DNA from: Eisenbergiella tayi
GTDB lineage: Bacteria; Bacillota; Clostridia; Lachnospirales; Lachnospiraceae
Reading direction: 5' to 3'
DNA length: 64,000 nucleotides
Assembly (NCBI RefSeq): GCF_001881565.1
Contig: NZ_MPDJ01000005.1
Span: forward strand, 766,452-830,451
How positions within the stretch are numbered: position 1 is the stretch's first letter; each line of letters starts with the position of its first letter. This document shows, one piece after another, positions 56,208 to 64,000 of the stretch. The translations under genes were made by a program, and so were the position numbers. Below the pieces are notes generated by a model that saw only the letters and a list, made by a program, of their open reading frames with translations, was not told the DNA's origin and searched no databases.

Positions 56208-57182
56208 TTATATCCCAACACGCTTTTTCCATTCCTGGTATTGATAATTCAGCTCCCCGGAAAAATCATCATTAACTGTTTCTGCCGCCAGTATACTCTT
56301 TTTATACAGGTTCCCGAACATATTTCCCGCCCGCTCTATTATAAATGGCCTGGCCCATTTCCAAAGCTCCTCCGCCTTTTCTCTATATTCGCAGATAAGC
56401 TCCATGCAATCCTCAAGTATGTATTCGAAGAGCCGGATATGATAAATTTCCGTAAGATCCCCTTCCCGTATTAATTGCTGAAAGCAGTCGTATGCCTGTT
56501 CCTTTTTGTCAAACTGGATATAGTAATGGAGCAGGCTTCTTAAGGTGCTTATAATGTCCGAATTTTTCCCCTTTGCGCGGGCTATTTCAGCCAGGGCTTT
56601 CAGGGGTTCCTCATTTTCCTCTTCCCGTTTGATATCTTTATTGAAATAAATCAGCCGTTCATAATTACGCTTATCCCAGCATGCAACGTCTTCCTTCCAC
56701 AGCTTCACCAATTTCCTGGCCGATTCCATACAGCCCATGTCGATCGCTATGGAAATGCCGTCATAAATGTCACAGTCTTCCAGCTCCGAAGAAATTTCCA
56801 CATTTGGGGTGTAACCGCAGGCGCAGTCGAAATTAGCTGTTTTGGCCCTCTCAAACAGGCTGTCGTAAGTCCCTTCCCGGTTATATTTCATGAGCAGAAA
56901 GGTTAATATCTCCAGCGCGGAACCGATTCCCTGGAAACTGTTTGTCTCCCTGTCCTTCAGTTCTTCCTCGAAAAGCCTTTTCACGATATCCTCATTATTG
57001 ATGTGTTTATACAGGAGAAAATAGCTCAGTCTTAATCGATTGGTATAATTTTTATCATAGGTGCCGTGTTCCTTATCCTTCGCCTCAAGATAACAGACCT
57101 GTGAAAAATCCCCTTTATACGCATTTTTGTATAGCTGGGCCTGATTTTCAAGAAGCTCTTCTAATATATCCAGATACATCAA
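56208..57182 (-). CDS. Hypothetical helical protein, LytTR-site controlled
   Basis: A 324-residue soluble protein, mostly helical and acidic (MMYLDILEELLENQAQLYKN...), with no family recognised; a tetratricopeptide-like helical repeat is possible. A LytTR-type site with promoter lies directly upstream, so expression should depend on the adjacent AgrA-like regulator. The gap 55950-56207 holds no gene that I can support. Confidence 0.65.
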   Translation of the reverse strand: MMYLDILEELLENQAQLYKNAYKGDFSQVCYLEAKDKEHGTYDKNYTNRLRLSYFLLYKHINNEDIVKRLFEEELKDRETNSFQGIGSALEILTFLLMKYNREGTYDSLFERAKTANFDCACGYTPNVEISSELEDCDIYDGISIAIDMGCMESARKLVKLWKEDVACWDKRNYERLIYFNKDIKREEENEEPLKALAEIARAKGKNSDIISTLRSLLHYYIQFDKKEQAYDCFQQLIREGDLTEIYHIRLFEYILEDCMELICEYREKAEELWKWARPFIIERAGNMFGNLYKKSILAAETVNDDFSGELNYQYQEWKKRVGI

Positions 57183-57214
57183 TACCCCTCCCGCCAGTAT
57201 TTTGTTATCTTTTT

Positions 57215-57290
57215 ATTATAACAGAAAAAAGCATCTGTTTTGCCATTCCGACCTTAAACGGCATTATTTTGGGTGTAAATGGCTGTTGCA
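57215..57290 (-). promoter_or_regulatory. LytTR-type direct repeat and promoter of 324-residue gene
   Basis: Two half-sites, TTAAACGG and GTAAATGG, are spaced 21 bases (two helical turns) within 57252-57290. A perfect minus-strand TATAAT (57215-57220) lies 32 bases from the site. The same site and spacing occur before the lipoprotein gene and before the response regulator gene. Confidence 0.7.
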
Positions 57291-57467
57291 TGTCCTATTC
57301 TGACTTTTCTATGTCGGAATACAATAATATATTTATTCCGGAGCTCTCAGCCATATACCAACTTGTTCTTGACTGTTCCCTGTGCTCTTCCTTACTTTTG
57401 CTTTCATATGAAAAAAAGAGCAATATTTATTCTTCCATAAATATCACTCTTTTCACAGACACATGAT

Positions 57468-58082
57468 TTATTTTACTGCTGCAGCAAACAGCTTCGCTAC
57501 GCCAGACTTCCCGGACATATTAAAAATATATGGATAATACATCCCATCCTCATCTATCGCAATTTCTATATTATAATAAGTATCCCCATCATTACTAATG
57601 CCTTCGCAGACAATCGGATCATCATACTTCATATCATGAATCAGTCCAACTCCCATCGGCTGCCCTGCAAATTCATCGTCCATATAAAAGGTTACCTGCA
57701 GAACACTCTCTTTTTTCAGCTCCCATCCCTTCTCCCCATCCTTCATGAAAACAATAATACTTTTATCATAGGAATCGACACTTGAGATTTCATATATGTC
57801 ATCCGCAGCTTTATAGGAACAGTCATATATTGTTTCTGCCCCCAGTTCCTTCTGAAGCTTCTGCAGGCTTTTTTCGTCCAGCACCTTACTGGTAAATTCA
57901 TCCGGTATAATCTGGGGTGAGAGCATCCCCTCCGTTATGATACGATTCCCTTCCTCCGTCGCTGCCGGTACGGAAGCGGCAGTCTGAGCCGGCTCCGTAT
58001 CCTTTCCTGTACAGCCTGTACAGAACATGCTGCCGATTAATGCTGTAATTGTTATACATAAAATAATACCTTGTCTTTTCAA
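57468..58082 (-). CDS. Lipoprotein of unknown function
   Basis: A 204-residue protein with a lipoprotein signal (MKRQGIILCITITALIGSMF followed by CTGCTGKD). The mature part has no recognised domain (EFTSKVLDEKSLQKLQKELG; DDIYEISSVDSYDKSII). A LytTR-type site and a TATAAT box lie upstream, so it is a likely target of the adjacent two-component system. Confidence 0.75.
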   Translation of the reverse strand: MKRQGIILCITITALIGSMFCTGCTGKDTEPAQTAASVPAATEEGNRIITEGMLSPQIIPDEFTSKVLDEKSLQKLQKELGAETIYDCSYKAADDIYEISSVDSYDKSIIVFMKDGEKGWELKKESVLQVTFYMDDEFAGQPMGVGLIHDMKYDDPIVCEGISNDGDTYYNIEIAIDEDGMYYPYIFNMSGKSGVAKLFAAAVK

Positions 58083-58155
58083 TCTGTATCCTCTCCTTTT
58101 ATCCCATGAACCATTTTGTATCTATCAATAGTTATCTTGTTTGTTCCTATATTTA

Positions 58156-58225
58156 ATTATAAACAAATAAAAAATGATTGTGGCGGTATAGTCCTCAATG
58201 GTTAAAAAACGGGCCTCAATGGCAT
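58156..58225 (-). promoter_or_regulatory. LytTR-type direct repeat and promoter of lipoprotein gene
   Basis: Two copies of CCTCAATGG (58193-58201 and 58214-58222) are 21 bases apart. A perfect minus-strand TATAAT (58156-58161) lies 32 bases from the site, and the -35 region (CCACAA) is poor, as at activator-dependent promoters. Confidence 0.75.
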
Positions 58226-58238
58226 TCTATAAATAAAA

Positions 58239-58272
58239 AAGGTAAATATCATTATTGTCTGATACTTACCTT
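58239..58272 (-). terminator. Terminator of two-component operon
   Basis: AAGGTAAATATCA and TGATACTTACCTT pair with one wobble, and the minus strand continues TTTTTTATTT. It follows the kinase stop by about 14 bases. Confidence 0.8.
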
Positions 58273-58285
58273 CCCCTTTTTCTAT

Positions 58286-59596
58286 TCAAATAAATAAAGC
58301 AATACTAACCGTAAAGCGTTCTTCCGTAAAATGATATTCAAAGGTCCCCTTATATTTCTCAACGGTAAGCCTCACACTCTGCATTCCGATTCCATGCAGC
58401 AGAGCATCCTTTTTACTGCTTAATAATTTATTATCTTCAGCGGCAATGTCGCCCCCATAAGTATTGGAAATATTCAAAATAATAGTGCCGTTTCTCTGAA
58501 CCAGGTATAACTCTATTTTCCTTTTGTTTTCTGCAATCTTCTGGCATCCCTCTATCGCATTATCCAGAAGGTTCGCCAGCATACAGCACCAGTCGATATC
58601 CTCTATATTATTTTCATACACCTCCAGTTCCCTTATATTTACCGTAATAGCGCACCTTTCCGCTTTCTTCATTTTATCATTCATAATAATGTTGACTATA
58701 TGATTTCCGGTATATTTCTTCTGCTGTAATTCTTTAATGGGATCCTGTATTTTAGAGATATAATTTTTAGCAGCCTCCAGATTGTTCTCCTCCAGCATAG
58801 AAGACAGAATCAGTATGTGATTCTGCATATCGTGAAAAATCCTGTCCCGGTTCTGATACAGGTACAGCATCTCCCGATAACTCTTTTTCACCATATTATT
58901 ATGGGTTTGAAATAATTTCACTTCATTTTTCTTTTCTATATATAATACGAATACAATCATCGTCACTAATATAAACAGGATTAATAAAGGGAAAAAGACA
59001 AAGTAAATATCGATTCGTTTATTCCTGTAAACAGTTATATTTAAAATCTCATCACAATAGAATAAGCCTATATATTCCAAAACCACCAGAATAAATACAA
59101 TCAACTTATACTTGGTAAGCAATAACCGGAACCTGCCCCTGTTGCAAATGATCAGCAAAATAATAATCAATGTGATTAATCTGCTTAATACCATGATTAT
59201 AATTCGATCACGATTTACATGAAGCTGTGCCGTAATAATAAACTCTGTTCTGCCGCTTAATAACTGTCCCAGGTAACCCAGTATGATATCCAGAAAATAA
59301 ATTGTTTCATAGTATAATGCCGTTATGATAAATCCGTCTGATGTTTTCAGACGAAAGAACAATTTCAGCAGGATTACGGTCACTCCTATACAAAACAGCA
59401 TAAAATACCGGGAATACATGGCAACCTCACCGCGCTGGAATATTGCCGAAGCACAAAAACCGGCGATTAAGCTTCCCAGAAGCAGGCTGCTCCATAGCCT
59501 TGTGTTTCTTCTTTCGTACATCAGAAAAAATAAATAAAAAAGTCCGGATATCTCCGTAATCGTAAGCAAAGCCTGGATAATTTGAAATCCTGTCAT
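58286..59596 (-). CDS. Sensor histidine kinase, AgrC-like (GHKL)
   Basis: The ATG at 59596 overlaps the regulator stop (ATGA). The 436-residue protein has about six N-terminal membrane helices, then a dimerisation helix (FHDMQNHILILSSMLEENN, His in FHDMQNH) and a GHKL ATPase domain (CCMLANLLDNAIEGCQK; LLHGIGMQSVRLTVEKYKG). AgrC-like kinases sense peptides or cell-surface signals. No agrB/agrD-like peptide genes are in the window. Confidence 0.9.
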   Translation of the reverse strand: MTGFQIIQALLTITEISGLFYLFFLMYERRNTRLWSSLLLGSLIAGFCASAIFQRGEVAMYSRYFMLFCIGVTVILLKLFFRLKTSDGFIITALYYETIYFLDIILGYLGQLLSGRTEFIITAQLHVNRDRIIIMVLSRLITLIIILLIICNRGRFRLLLTKYKLIVFILVVLEYIGLFYCDEILNITVYRNKRIDIYFVFFPLLILFILVTMIVFVLYIEKKNEVKLFQTHNNMVKKSYREMLYLYQNRDRIFHDMQNHILILSSMLEENNLEAAKNYISKIQDPIKELQQKKYTGNHIVNIIMNDKMKKAERCAITVNIRELEVYENNIEDIDWCCMLANLLDNAIEGCQKIAENKRKIELYLVQRNGTIILNISNTYGGDIAAEDNKLLSSKKDALLHGIGMQSVRLTVEKYKGTFEYHFTEERFTVSIALFI

Positions 59597-60309
59597 ATCC
59601 TGTCCTTCCAAAAATGAAGTATGGTCTTTTTCACTTTCTTTACAAAAGTTCTTCCAATATGCAGTGTGGAACCGTCTCTGAGTTCCAGATCCTTGTCCAC
59701 AAGCCTTATAATATGTTCTATATTTACCACATATCCCCGTTCTATGTACATAAAGCAGTCCGAATCCACTTCATCGAATACTTCCCGCAGAGGTTTCCTG
59801 AATGAAATCTGCCTGTCCATCAAAACAAAAACCGTATTCTTTTTGTCTTTATACATATATACGATATCTTCATATTCCACACGTTCAAATCTGGAGCCGC
59901 CCTCTATTACATAAGCCTTTCTCGTCTTCTTACGCATTTCGGTCAGAAATCTTTCCAAAGTTCCTTCTATTTTTTCACTGAGCAGATTTTTTGGGATATA
60001 GCCGAAGGCCTGTACCTCATACCCCTCTACGGCATATTCCAAATGAGAGGTGAGAAAAACCAGCATGGAGGAAGGCGCTTCCTTCCGCATGAATTTTGCC
60101 AGTTCAAAGCCGTTCATCTCAGGCATTTCAATGTCCAGAAAGTAAAGATCAGACTGCCGCCCCTCCTTCAAATCATAACGCAGGGTCTCAGGACAATTAT
60201 ATAGCCTCAGTTCGTGAAGTATATTATTTTTATGGAAAAAATTCCTTATATATTTACTGAATAAAGCGTGGAATTCGATATCGTCATCCACCAATGCTAT
60301 TCTGACCAA
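59593..60309 (-). CDS. Response regulator with LytTR DNA-binding domain, AgrA-like
   Basis: A 238-residue regulator: receiver domain with phospho-acceptor FLDIEMPEMNGFELA, and a C-terminal LytTR domain (FERVEYEDIVYMYKDKKNTVFV; FMYIERGYVVNIEHI). LytTR domains bind two 9-bp direct repeats two helical turns apart. Its own promoter carries such a site, so it should regulate itself. The 5' leader has AAAGGAGGCGATGA before the ATG. Confidence 0.92.
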   Translation of the reverse strand: MVRIALVDDDIEFHALFSKYIRNFFHKNNILHELRLYNCPETLRYDLKEGRQSDLYFLDIEMPEMNGFELAKFMRKEAPSSMLVFLTSHLEYAVEGYEVQAFGYIPKNLLSEKIEGTLERFLTEMRKKTRKAYVIEGGSRFERVEYEDIVYMYKDKKNTVFVLMDRQISFRKPLREVFDEVDSDCFMYIERGYVVNIEHIIRLVDKDLELRDGSTLHIGRTFVKKVKKTILHFWKDRI

Positions 60310-60330
60310 TTCATCGCCTCCTTTTTTTGT

Positions 60331-60408
60331 ATTTTAACAGTAAATTGCATCATATTTGTTAATTTTGTCCCTAAATGGCATCTTTTTGGGCGCAAAAGGA
60401 TGTTTGCA
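60331..60408 (-). promoter_or_regulatory. LytTR-type direct repeat and promoter of regulator gene
   Basis: Half-sites CTAAATGG and CAAAAGGA in 60369-60408 are 21 bases apart, and a minus-strand TAAAAT (60331-60336) lies 33 bases away. The 40-base site matches the one before the 324-residue gene at most positions. It also lies in the divergent gap before the isomerase gene. Confidence 0.7.
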
Positions 60409-60503
60409 GGTATACTCCCCGATAGAATTCCCACCTTTTATATGCTAGAATAAAGTCAATTAACTCAATGTCGTTGCCCCTCTCCTCAGAAGAAAGGAAC
60501 TCT

Positions 60504-61283
60504 ATGAAAGGTCTAAGCATATTTTCCTGGTTCAGCTACCCCTTACCGCTGCAGGAACGTCTGGAATTAATAAAGAATGCAGGTTTTGATGCCACCGCTC
60601 TGTGGTGGGGTGATGAATTTGAAGATAAAAACCGCCAGCCTGAAATGACCCGCAGGCTTGGTTTGGAAATTGACTATGTACATGCACCTGCCGATAATCC
60701 GAATGCTCTGTGGCTCGATAATATTGACGGTGATTCCTATCTGAATCAGCTGCTTTCCTGTATTGAAGATTGCCGCCGCCATGATATCCCTACTGCAGTC
60801 ATTCATGTTACCCGCTTGTCGTCCAGACCTCCCGTTACCCAGCTTGGTATCGACCGTATCAAAAGGCTTGTGGATCTTGCCGAACAAAAACAGGTTAACC
60901 TGGCGCTTGAAAACCTTGACAGCATCAGCCATCTTGATTATATCTATAAAGAACTGCAGTCCGACCGCCTGGGTTTTTGCTATGACAGTGGGCACGAAAA
61001 CTATAATCATCCCCAGGCCGACTGCCTGTCCCGTTACGGGGACAAATTATTTGCCGTACATCTTGATGATAACTGGGGAGATGACGATACCCATCTGCTT
61101 CCCTATGACGGCAATATTGATTGGGATACTTTAAAAGAAAAGCTGAAAAAATGCAGAGACATCCCTTATTTAACATTAGAAGTAGATTTTAACCGCGAGC
61201 ATCACAAAAGCCTGATCTACAAAGATTTATCCCCGGCCGCTTTTTTATCCTCCGCTTATCAGCGCTTATTACAGCTGCAATAA
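60504..61283 (+). CDS. Sugar phosphate isomerase/epimerase (AP endonuclease family 2 fold)
   Basis: Start at the ATG at 60504 after AAAGGAACTCT (259 residues). A TIM-barrel protein of the xylose-isomerase-like family: FSYPLPLQERLELIKNAGFD, NLALENLDS, GFCYDSGHENYN and LTLEVDF carry the metal-ligand Glu, Asp and His positions of this family. The substrate is unknown. Confidence 0.85.
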   Translation: MKGLSIFSWFSYPLPLQERLELIKNAGFDATALWWGDEFEDKNRQPEMTRRLGLEIDYVHAPADNPNALWLDNIDGDSYLNQLLSCIEDCRRHDIPTAVIHVTRLSSRPPVTQLGIDRIKRLVDLAEQKQVNLALENLDSISHLDYIYKELQSDRLGFCYDSGHENYNHPQADCLSRYGDKLFAVHLDDNWGDDDTHLLPYDGNIDWDTLKEKLKKCRDIPYLTLEVDFNREHHKSLIYKDLSPAAFLSSAYQRLLQLQ

Positions 61284-61364
61284 GCAGACAAAACAAAGCA
61301 CAGGAAATCGGGATGCTCCCATCCAACTATTGTATGCTTCATATACAGACAGGAGGTGCCCGGC

Positions 61365-62222
61365 ATGGAATGGACAGAATGCATCAGTAAAGCGATTAGC
61401 TATATCGAGGACAATATCACGGAAGATCTCACCATCGAAGACATTGCGGACCAGGCTATGATTTCACCGTTCTATTTTCAAAAAGGGTTCGCTATGCTTT
61501 GCGGATTTACCGTCGGGGAATATATCAAAAAGCGCAGACTTACGCTTGCCGGCAGCGAGCTTGTATCCACCGACTGGAAAATTATTGATATTGCGCTCCG
61601 GTACGGCTATGATTCTCCCGACAGCTTTACCAAGGCATTCACCCGTTTCCACGGGGCCACTCCCACTTCTGTAAGAAAAGGCGAAACGATCATAAAAGCT
61701 TTCGCTCCCCTGAAAATCAAGCTTACATTAGAAGGAGGCTATACCATGGATTACAAAATTGTGAAAAAAGAAGCTTTTACCGTTATCGGTGTATCAAAGG
61801 TATTCAAGTACGAAGATGCCGCCAGCGCGGTTCCCGGATTATGGACAGAATTTTATCAGACAGGAAAGAACCAGCTTATCAGCAGCCAGTACGGTATTTC
61901 CATTGATGAAAAAATGGGAAGTAATGAGTTCGAATTTATGATTGCGGATAATTATGACCCCGTCCGGGAAATTCCCGATGGACTTACCACAAGAGTTATC
62001 CCGGGGCATACATGGGCCGTTTTCCCCTGCACCGGCGACTCTTCCCAAACCATACCGGATGTACATGGGAAAATATTCAGAGAATGGCTGCCGGGCTGTC
62101 AGGACTATGAGATAGCGGCAGGATATCATATCGAAATGTACAATGACCCTGCCGATTATACGAACGGGACTCAGGATGAAAAATATTATTGTGAAATATG
62201 GGTTCCTGTCAGACAGAAATAA
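61365..62222 (+). CDS. AraC-family regulator with GyrI-like effector domain
   Basis: Start at the ATG at 61365 after AGGAGG with an 8-base spacer (285 residues). N-terminal AraC double helix-turn-helix (DLTIEDIADQAMISPFYFQK; ALRYGYDSPDSFTKAFTRFH), then a GyrI/Rob-type effector-binding domain (YKIVKKEAFTVIGVSKVF; VRVIPGHTWAVFPCTG region). Regulators of this type bind small hydrophobic or drug-like ligands. Confidence 0.9.
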   Translation: MEWTECISKAISYIEDNITEDLTIEDIADQAMISPFYFQKGFAMLCGFTVGEYIKKRRLTLAGSELVSTDWKIIDIALRYGYDSPDSFTKAFTRFHGATPTSVRKGETIIKAFAPLKIKLTLEGGYTMDYKIVKKEAFTVIGVSKVFKYEDAASAVPGLWTEFYQTGKNQLISSQYGISIDEKMGSNEFEFMIADNYDPVREIPDGLTTRVIPGHTWAVFPCTGDSSQTIPDVHGKIFREWLPGCQDYEIAAGYHIEMYNDPADYTNGTQDEKYYCEIWVPVRQK

Positions 62223-62246
62223 ACAGAATTTCTTTCCAGGATCTAA

Positions 62247-62276
62247 CAGGGGCAAGCAGAACACTGCCTGCCCCTG
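62247..62276 (+). terminator. Terminator after AraC/GyrI gene
   Basis: CAGGGGCAAGCAG and TGCCTGCCCCTG form a GC-rich stem with a bulge, followed by a short AT stretch. It separates this gene from the convergent acetyltransferase gene. Confidence 0.55.
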
Positions 62277-62296
62277 ATTTATGAGCATCCCCGATA

Positions 62297-62794
62297 TCAT
62301 CTGCTTATCTCCAGTTCCAGACACTTCCAGTCTTCCTGAAGGATATGGTAGTTCTCTCTTTCCCCCGTATCCTTGAATCCAACGGATCTATAACAGCAAT
62401 ACGCTGGCCGATTATTTTCGAATACGCCAAGCGTTACTTTTTGTGCCATCAACAGTTCAAACGCATACTGCAGCGACAGGGTCAGCAGCTCTTTCCCATA
62501 GCCCATCCCTCTTTTTGCATTATCTACGATAACAAATCCAAAGCGCAGCTCTTTTTTATCAGAATCCGTAAAACGCATAAACAGGTGCCCGGAAGGCTTA
62601 TCATCATCAAAAGCCGTCATCGGGATAAAATCATATAATAAAGCGTAGTTATCATATAGCTTATTCACATCTTCCGCAGTAATCGGATAGCTTTCAAATC
62701 TGTCGGCACTCCATTTTCTGAAAGTCACTTCATCTTTAATCCATGTAACAATATATTCGGCATCACTTTTTCTATAAGGCCTTAAACGCAGCAT
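62297..62794 (-). CDS. GNAT acetyltransferase
   Basis: Start at the ATG at 62794 after GGAGGTATCT (165 residues). RLRPYRKSDAEYIVTWIKDE at the start and VDNAKRGMGYGKELLTLSLQYA (acetyl-CoA loop) mark a RimI/RimJ-type N-acetyltransferase. Substrate unknown. Confidence 0.88.
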   Translation of the reverse strand: MLRLRPYRKSDAEYIVTWIKDEVTFRKWSADRFESYPITAEDVNKLYDNYALLYDFIPMTAFDDDKPSGHLFMRFTDSDKKELRFGFVIVDNAKRGMGYGKELLTLSLQYAFELLMAQKVTLGVFENNRPAYCCYRSVGFKDTGERENYHILQEDWKCLELEISR

Positions 62795-62960
62795 AGATAC
62801 CTCCACAAATTTCCGGATAAATGAAGTATAACATTAATGAGAAAAGAAGAACAGCCTTCTTATTTTCACAGGGAAATCATGTTACAATACAGGTATAGAT
62901 CCCCTGCCGCCGGAAACAACAGCCGCCGCTTACTTATTGCATTTAAGGAATATACCGCCT

Positions 62961-63875
62961 ATGAAAATTGACAGATTATACGCAATAACCGTATACTTGC
63001 TGAATCACGGAAAGACCTCTGCTTCCGGGCTTGCCGGGAAATTCGAGGTATCCGTCCGCACCATCCAGCGGGACATCGACGCCCTCTGCCGGGCCGGTAT
63101 TCCAATCGTGGCGGAAACCGGAGCTTCCGGCGGATATTATCTCTCCGAAGCCTTTCATATGGACAGGCACACAGCGACCCAGGAGGACTATTCTTTTATC
63201 CTCACCGCCCTGAAAGGTTTTTCCTCTGCCATGGGCAATCCCCAGATTGACGCGACTTTGGAAAAGGTTTCTTCCCTTGCAAGAAATCAGGATGACAGCA
63301 TCATTCTTGATTTTTCCGTTCTGCGCGAGGGAGATGAAATACTTCTGAAAACACTGCGGACTGCTATACGGGATAAACATCCTGTCAGCTTCACCTATAC
63401 CAATTCGGAGAATGTAACCCGCATACATACGGTGGAACCGATAGCCGTTATCTACCGCTGGTATGCCTGGTATCTTCTCGCTTATTCGACCGTGAAAAAG
63501 GATTACAGAACCTATAAGCTTATCCGTATGAGCGATGCGGTAATATCAGACATGCCTTTTTCTGCACAGCATGCTTCTCCGGAGGAAATTCTGCGTGAAA
63601 GCGACAGGAAATCACCTCAGCCCTCTACGGAAGTAATTGTCCGATGTAAATCCGAGGCAAAATCAAAGGCAATCGAATATCTGAACGGAAAAATCCTTCG
63701 TACGTATGAAAACGGTGACTGCGAAATGCTTCTGGAAGTCATGGAAAAAGAACATTTTTGGTTCGGCACCCTTCTGTCGCTGGGCAGCGGGGTAGAAATC
63801 CTGGCGCCGGAACATATCCGGGTGCGCGTGTTGGATGCTGCGAAAGAAATTATTTCCTTATATGAAGGAAAATAA
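62961..63875 (+). CDS. YafY-type HTH/WYL-domain transcriptional regulator
   Basis: Start at the ATG at 62961 (MKIDRLYAITVYLL), 304 residues. An N-terminal winged helix (ASGLAGKFEVSVRTIQRDIDAL; AETGASGGYYL) is followed by a WYL domain (PIAVIYRWYAWYLLAYSTVKKDYRTYKLIRMSDA region) that senses ligands or nucleic acids. WYL regulators occur in both metabolism and defence. The group II intron ends 9 bases past its stop codon. Confidence 0.88.
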   Translation: MKIDRLYAITVYLLNHGKTSASGLAGKFEVSVRTIQRDIDALCRAGIPIVAETGASGGYYLSEAFHMDRHTATQEDYSFILTALKGFSSAMGNPQIDATLEKVSSLARNQDDSIILDFSVLREGDEILLKTLRTAIRDKHPVSFTYTNSENVTRIHTVEPIAVIYRWYAWYLLAYSTVKKDYRTYKLIRMSDAVISDMPFSAQHASPEEILRESDRKSPQPSTEVIVRCKSEAKSKAIEYLNGKILRTYENGDCEMLLEVMEKEHFWFGTLLSLGSGVEILAPEHIRVRVLDAAKEIISLYEGK

Positions 63876-63883
63876 AGCCGGAA

Positions 63884-64000
63884 ATCGAGTAGGAGGCGGT
63901 GACTAACCGCCGTCCTCTCACAGCACCGTGCGTACCGTTCGGTACACGGCGCTTTCAATAGTTGACGTGCACGGACTGATAGGCTGTGGCTAAATCATAG
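63884..64000 (-). ncRNA. 3' end of a group II intron (domains V and VI)
   Basis: On the minus strand 63922-63953 folds as domain V: AGC start, GAAC tetraloop, and a 2-base CG bulge before the 3' strand. It is followed by domain VI (63887-63919) with a bulged A in the UCCUACUC strand, as for the branch point. The intron ends near 63884 (CTCGAT). Its 5' part and any reverse transcriptase gene lie beyond the window. Confidence 0.85.

Noticed and set aside
1..64000. CRISPR arrays, tRNA or rRNA genes
   Set aside because: I saw no regularly spaced repeats and no cloverleaf or rRNA-like sequence.

Overview
The window looks like a chromosome segment of a gut-type Firmicute, most likely Lachnospiraceae. 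The evidence is pectin/plant-glycan operons with LplB/LplC-type ABC importers and AraC-type sensors, an AgrC/AgrA-like LytTR two-component system, strong AGGAGG ribosome binding sites, and the RlmD, YhaM, YkgJ and WYL families. Most genes lie on the minus strand. The exact species cannot be read from the sequence.

Layout: (1) 1-7.5 kb, minus strand: a pectin operon with permeases, binding protein, PL22-type oligogalacturonate lyase, GH105-type unsaturated glucuronyl hydrolase, an AraC regulator and an unknown protein cut by the window edge. (2) 7.8-16.1 kb, minus strand: a second importer operon with binding protein, two permeases, a five-bladed-propeller glycosidase-like protein, a membrane AraC sensor and an AraC-GGDEF fusion. 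A 298-bp MITE-like element sits between the binding protein and permease genes, flanked by 9-bp direct repeats. (3) 16.2-23.4 kb: assorted housekeeping and hypothetical genes (pRiA4b ORF-3-like, YkgJ-like, amidase, P-loop kinase, CE15-type glucuronoyl esterase, FRG-domain protein, ART-like protein). (4) 23.5-50.2 kb: an AT-rich defence island. Its core is a ten-gene minus-strand operon I read as an SspABCD-SspFGH DNA phosphorothioation system, in the order sspD, sspB, sspC, sspA, sspF, a 150-aa unknown, sspG, sspH, then a second DUF4007 (SspB-like) protein and a second large SspC-like ATPase. Upstream lie a decayed YhcG/DUF1016 nuclease gene, an HNH nuclease, a Nudix hydrolase, a pair of unknown membrane/glycine-zipper proteins and a decayed DUF2075 ATPase that abuts rlmD. 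(5) 50.2-64 kb: higher-GC chromosomal backbone with rlmD, yhaM, an HtrA-like protein without its catalytic His, acetyltransferases, a NifB/NifX-like protein, an AgrAC-like system with three matching LytTR sites, a sugar isomerase, AraC and WYL regulators, and at the right edge the 3' end (domains V and VI) of a group II intron.

How the parts work together: SspA (cysteine desulfurase) would give sulfur to SspD (PP-loop/4Fe-4S), and SspB (DUF4007 nickase family) with SspC (ATPase) would complete phosphorothioate marking. SspF/G/H would form the restriction arm against unmarked DNA. The novel points are the duplicated SspB/SspC-like pair at the operon end, a G10 tract inside sspD that could phase-vary the modification, a perfect 23-bp inverted repeat in the operon leader, and the extra 150-aa protein. 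The LytTR sites predict a small regulon: the two-component operon itself, a lipoprotein gene and a hypothetical gene.
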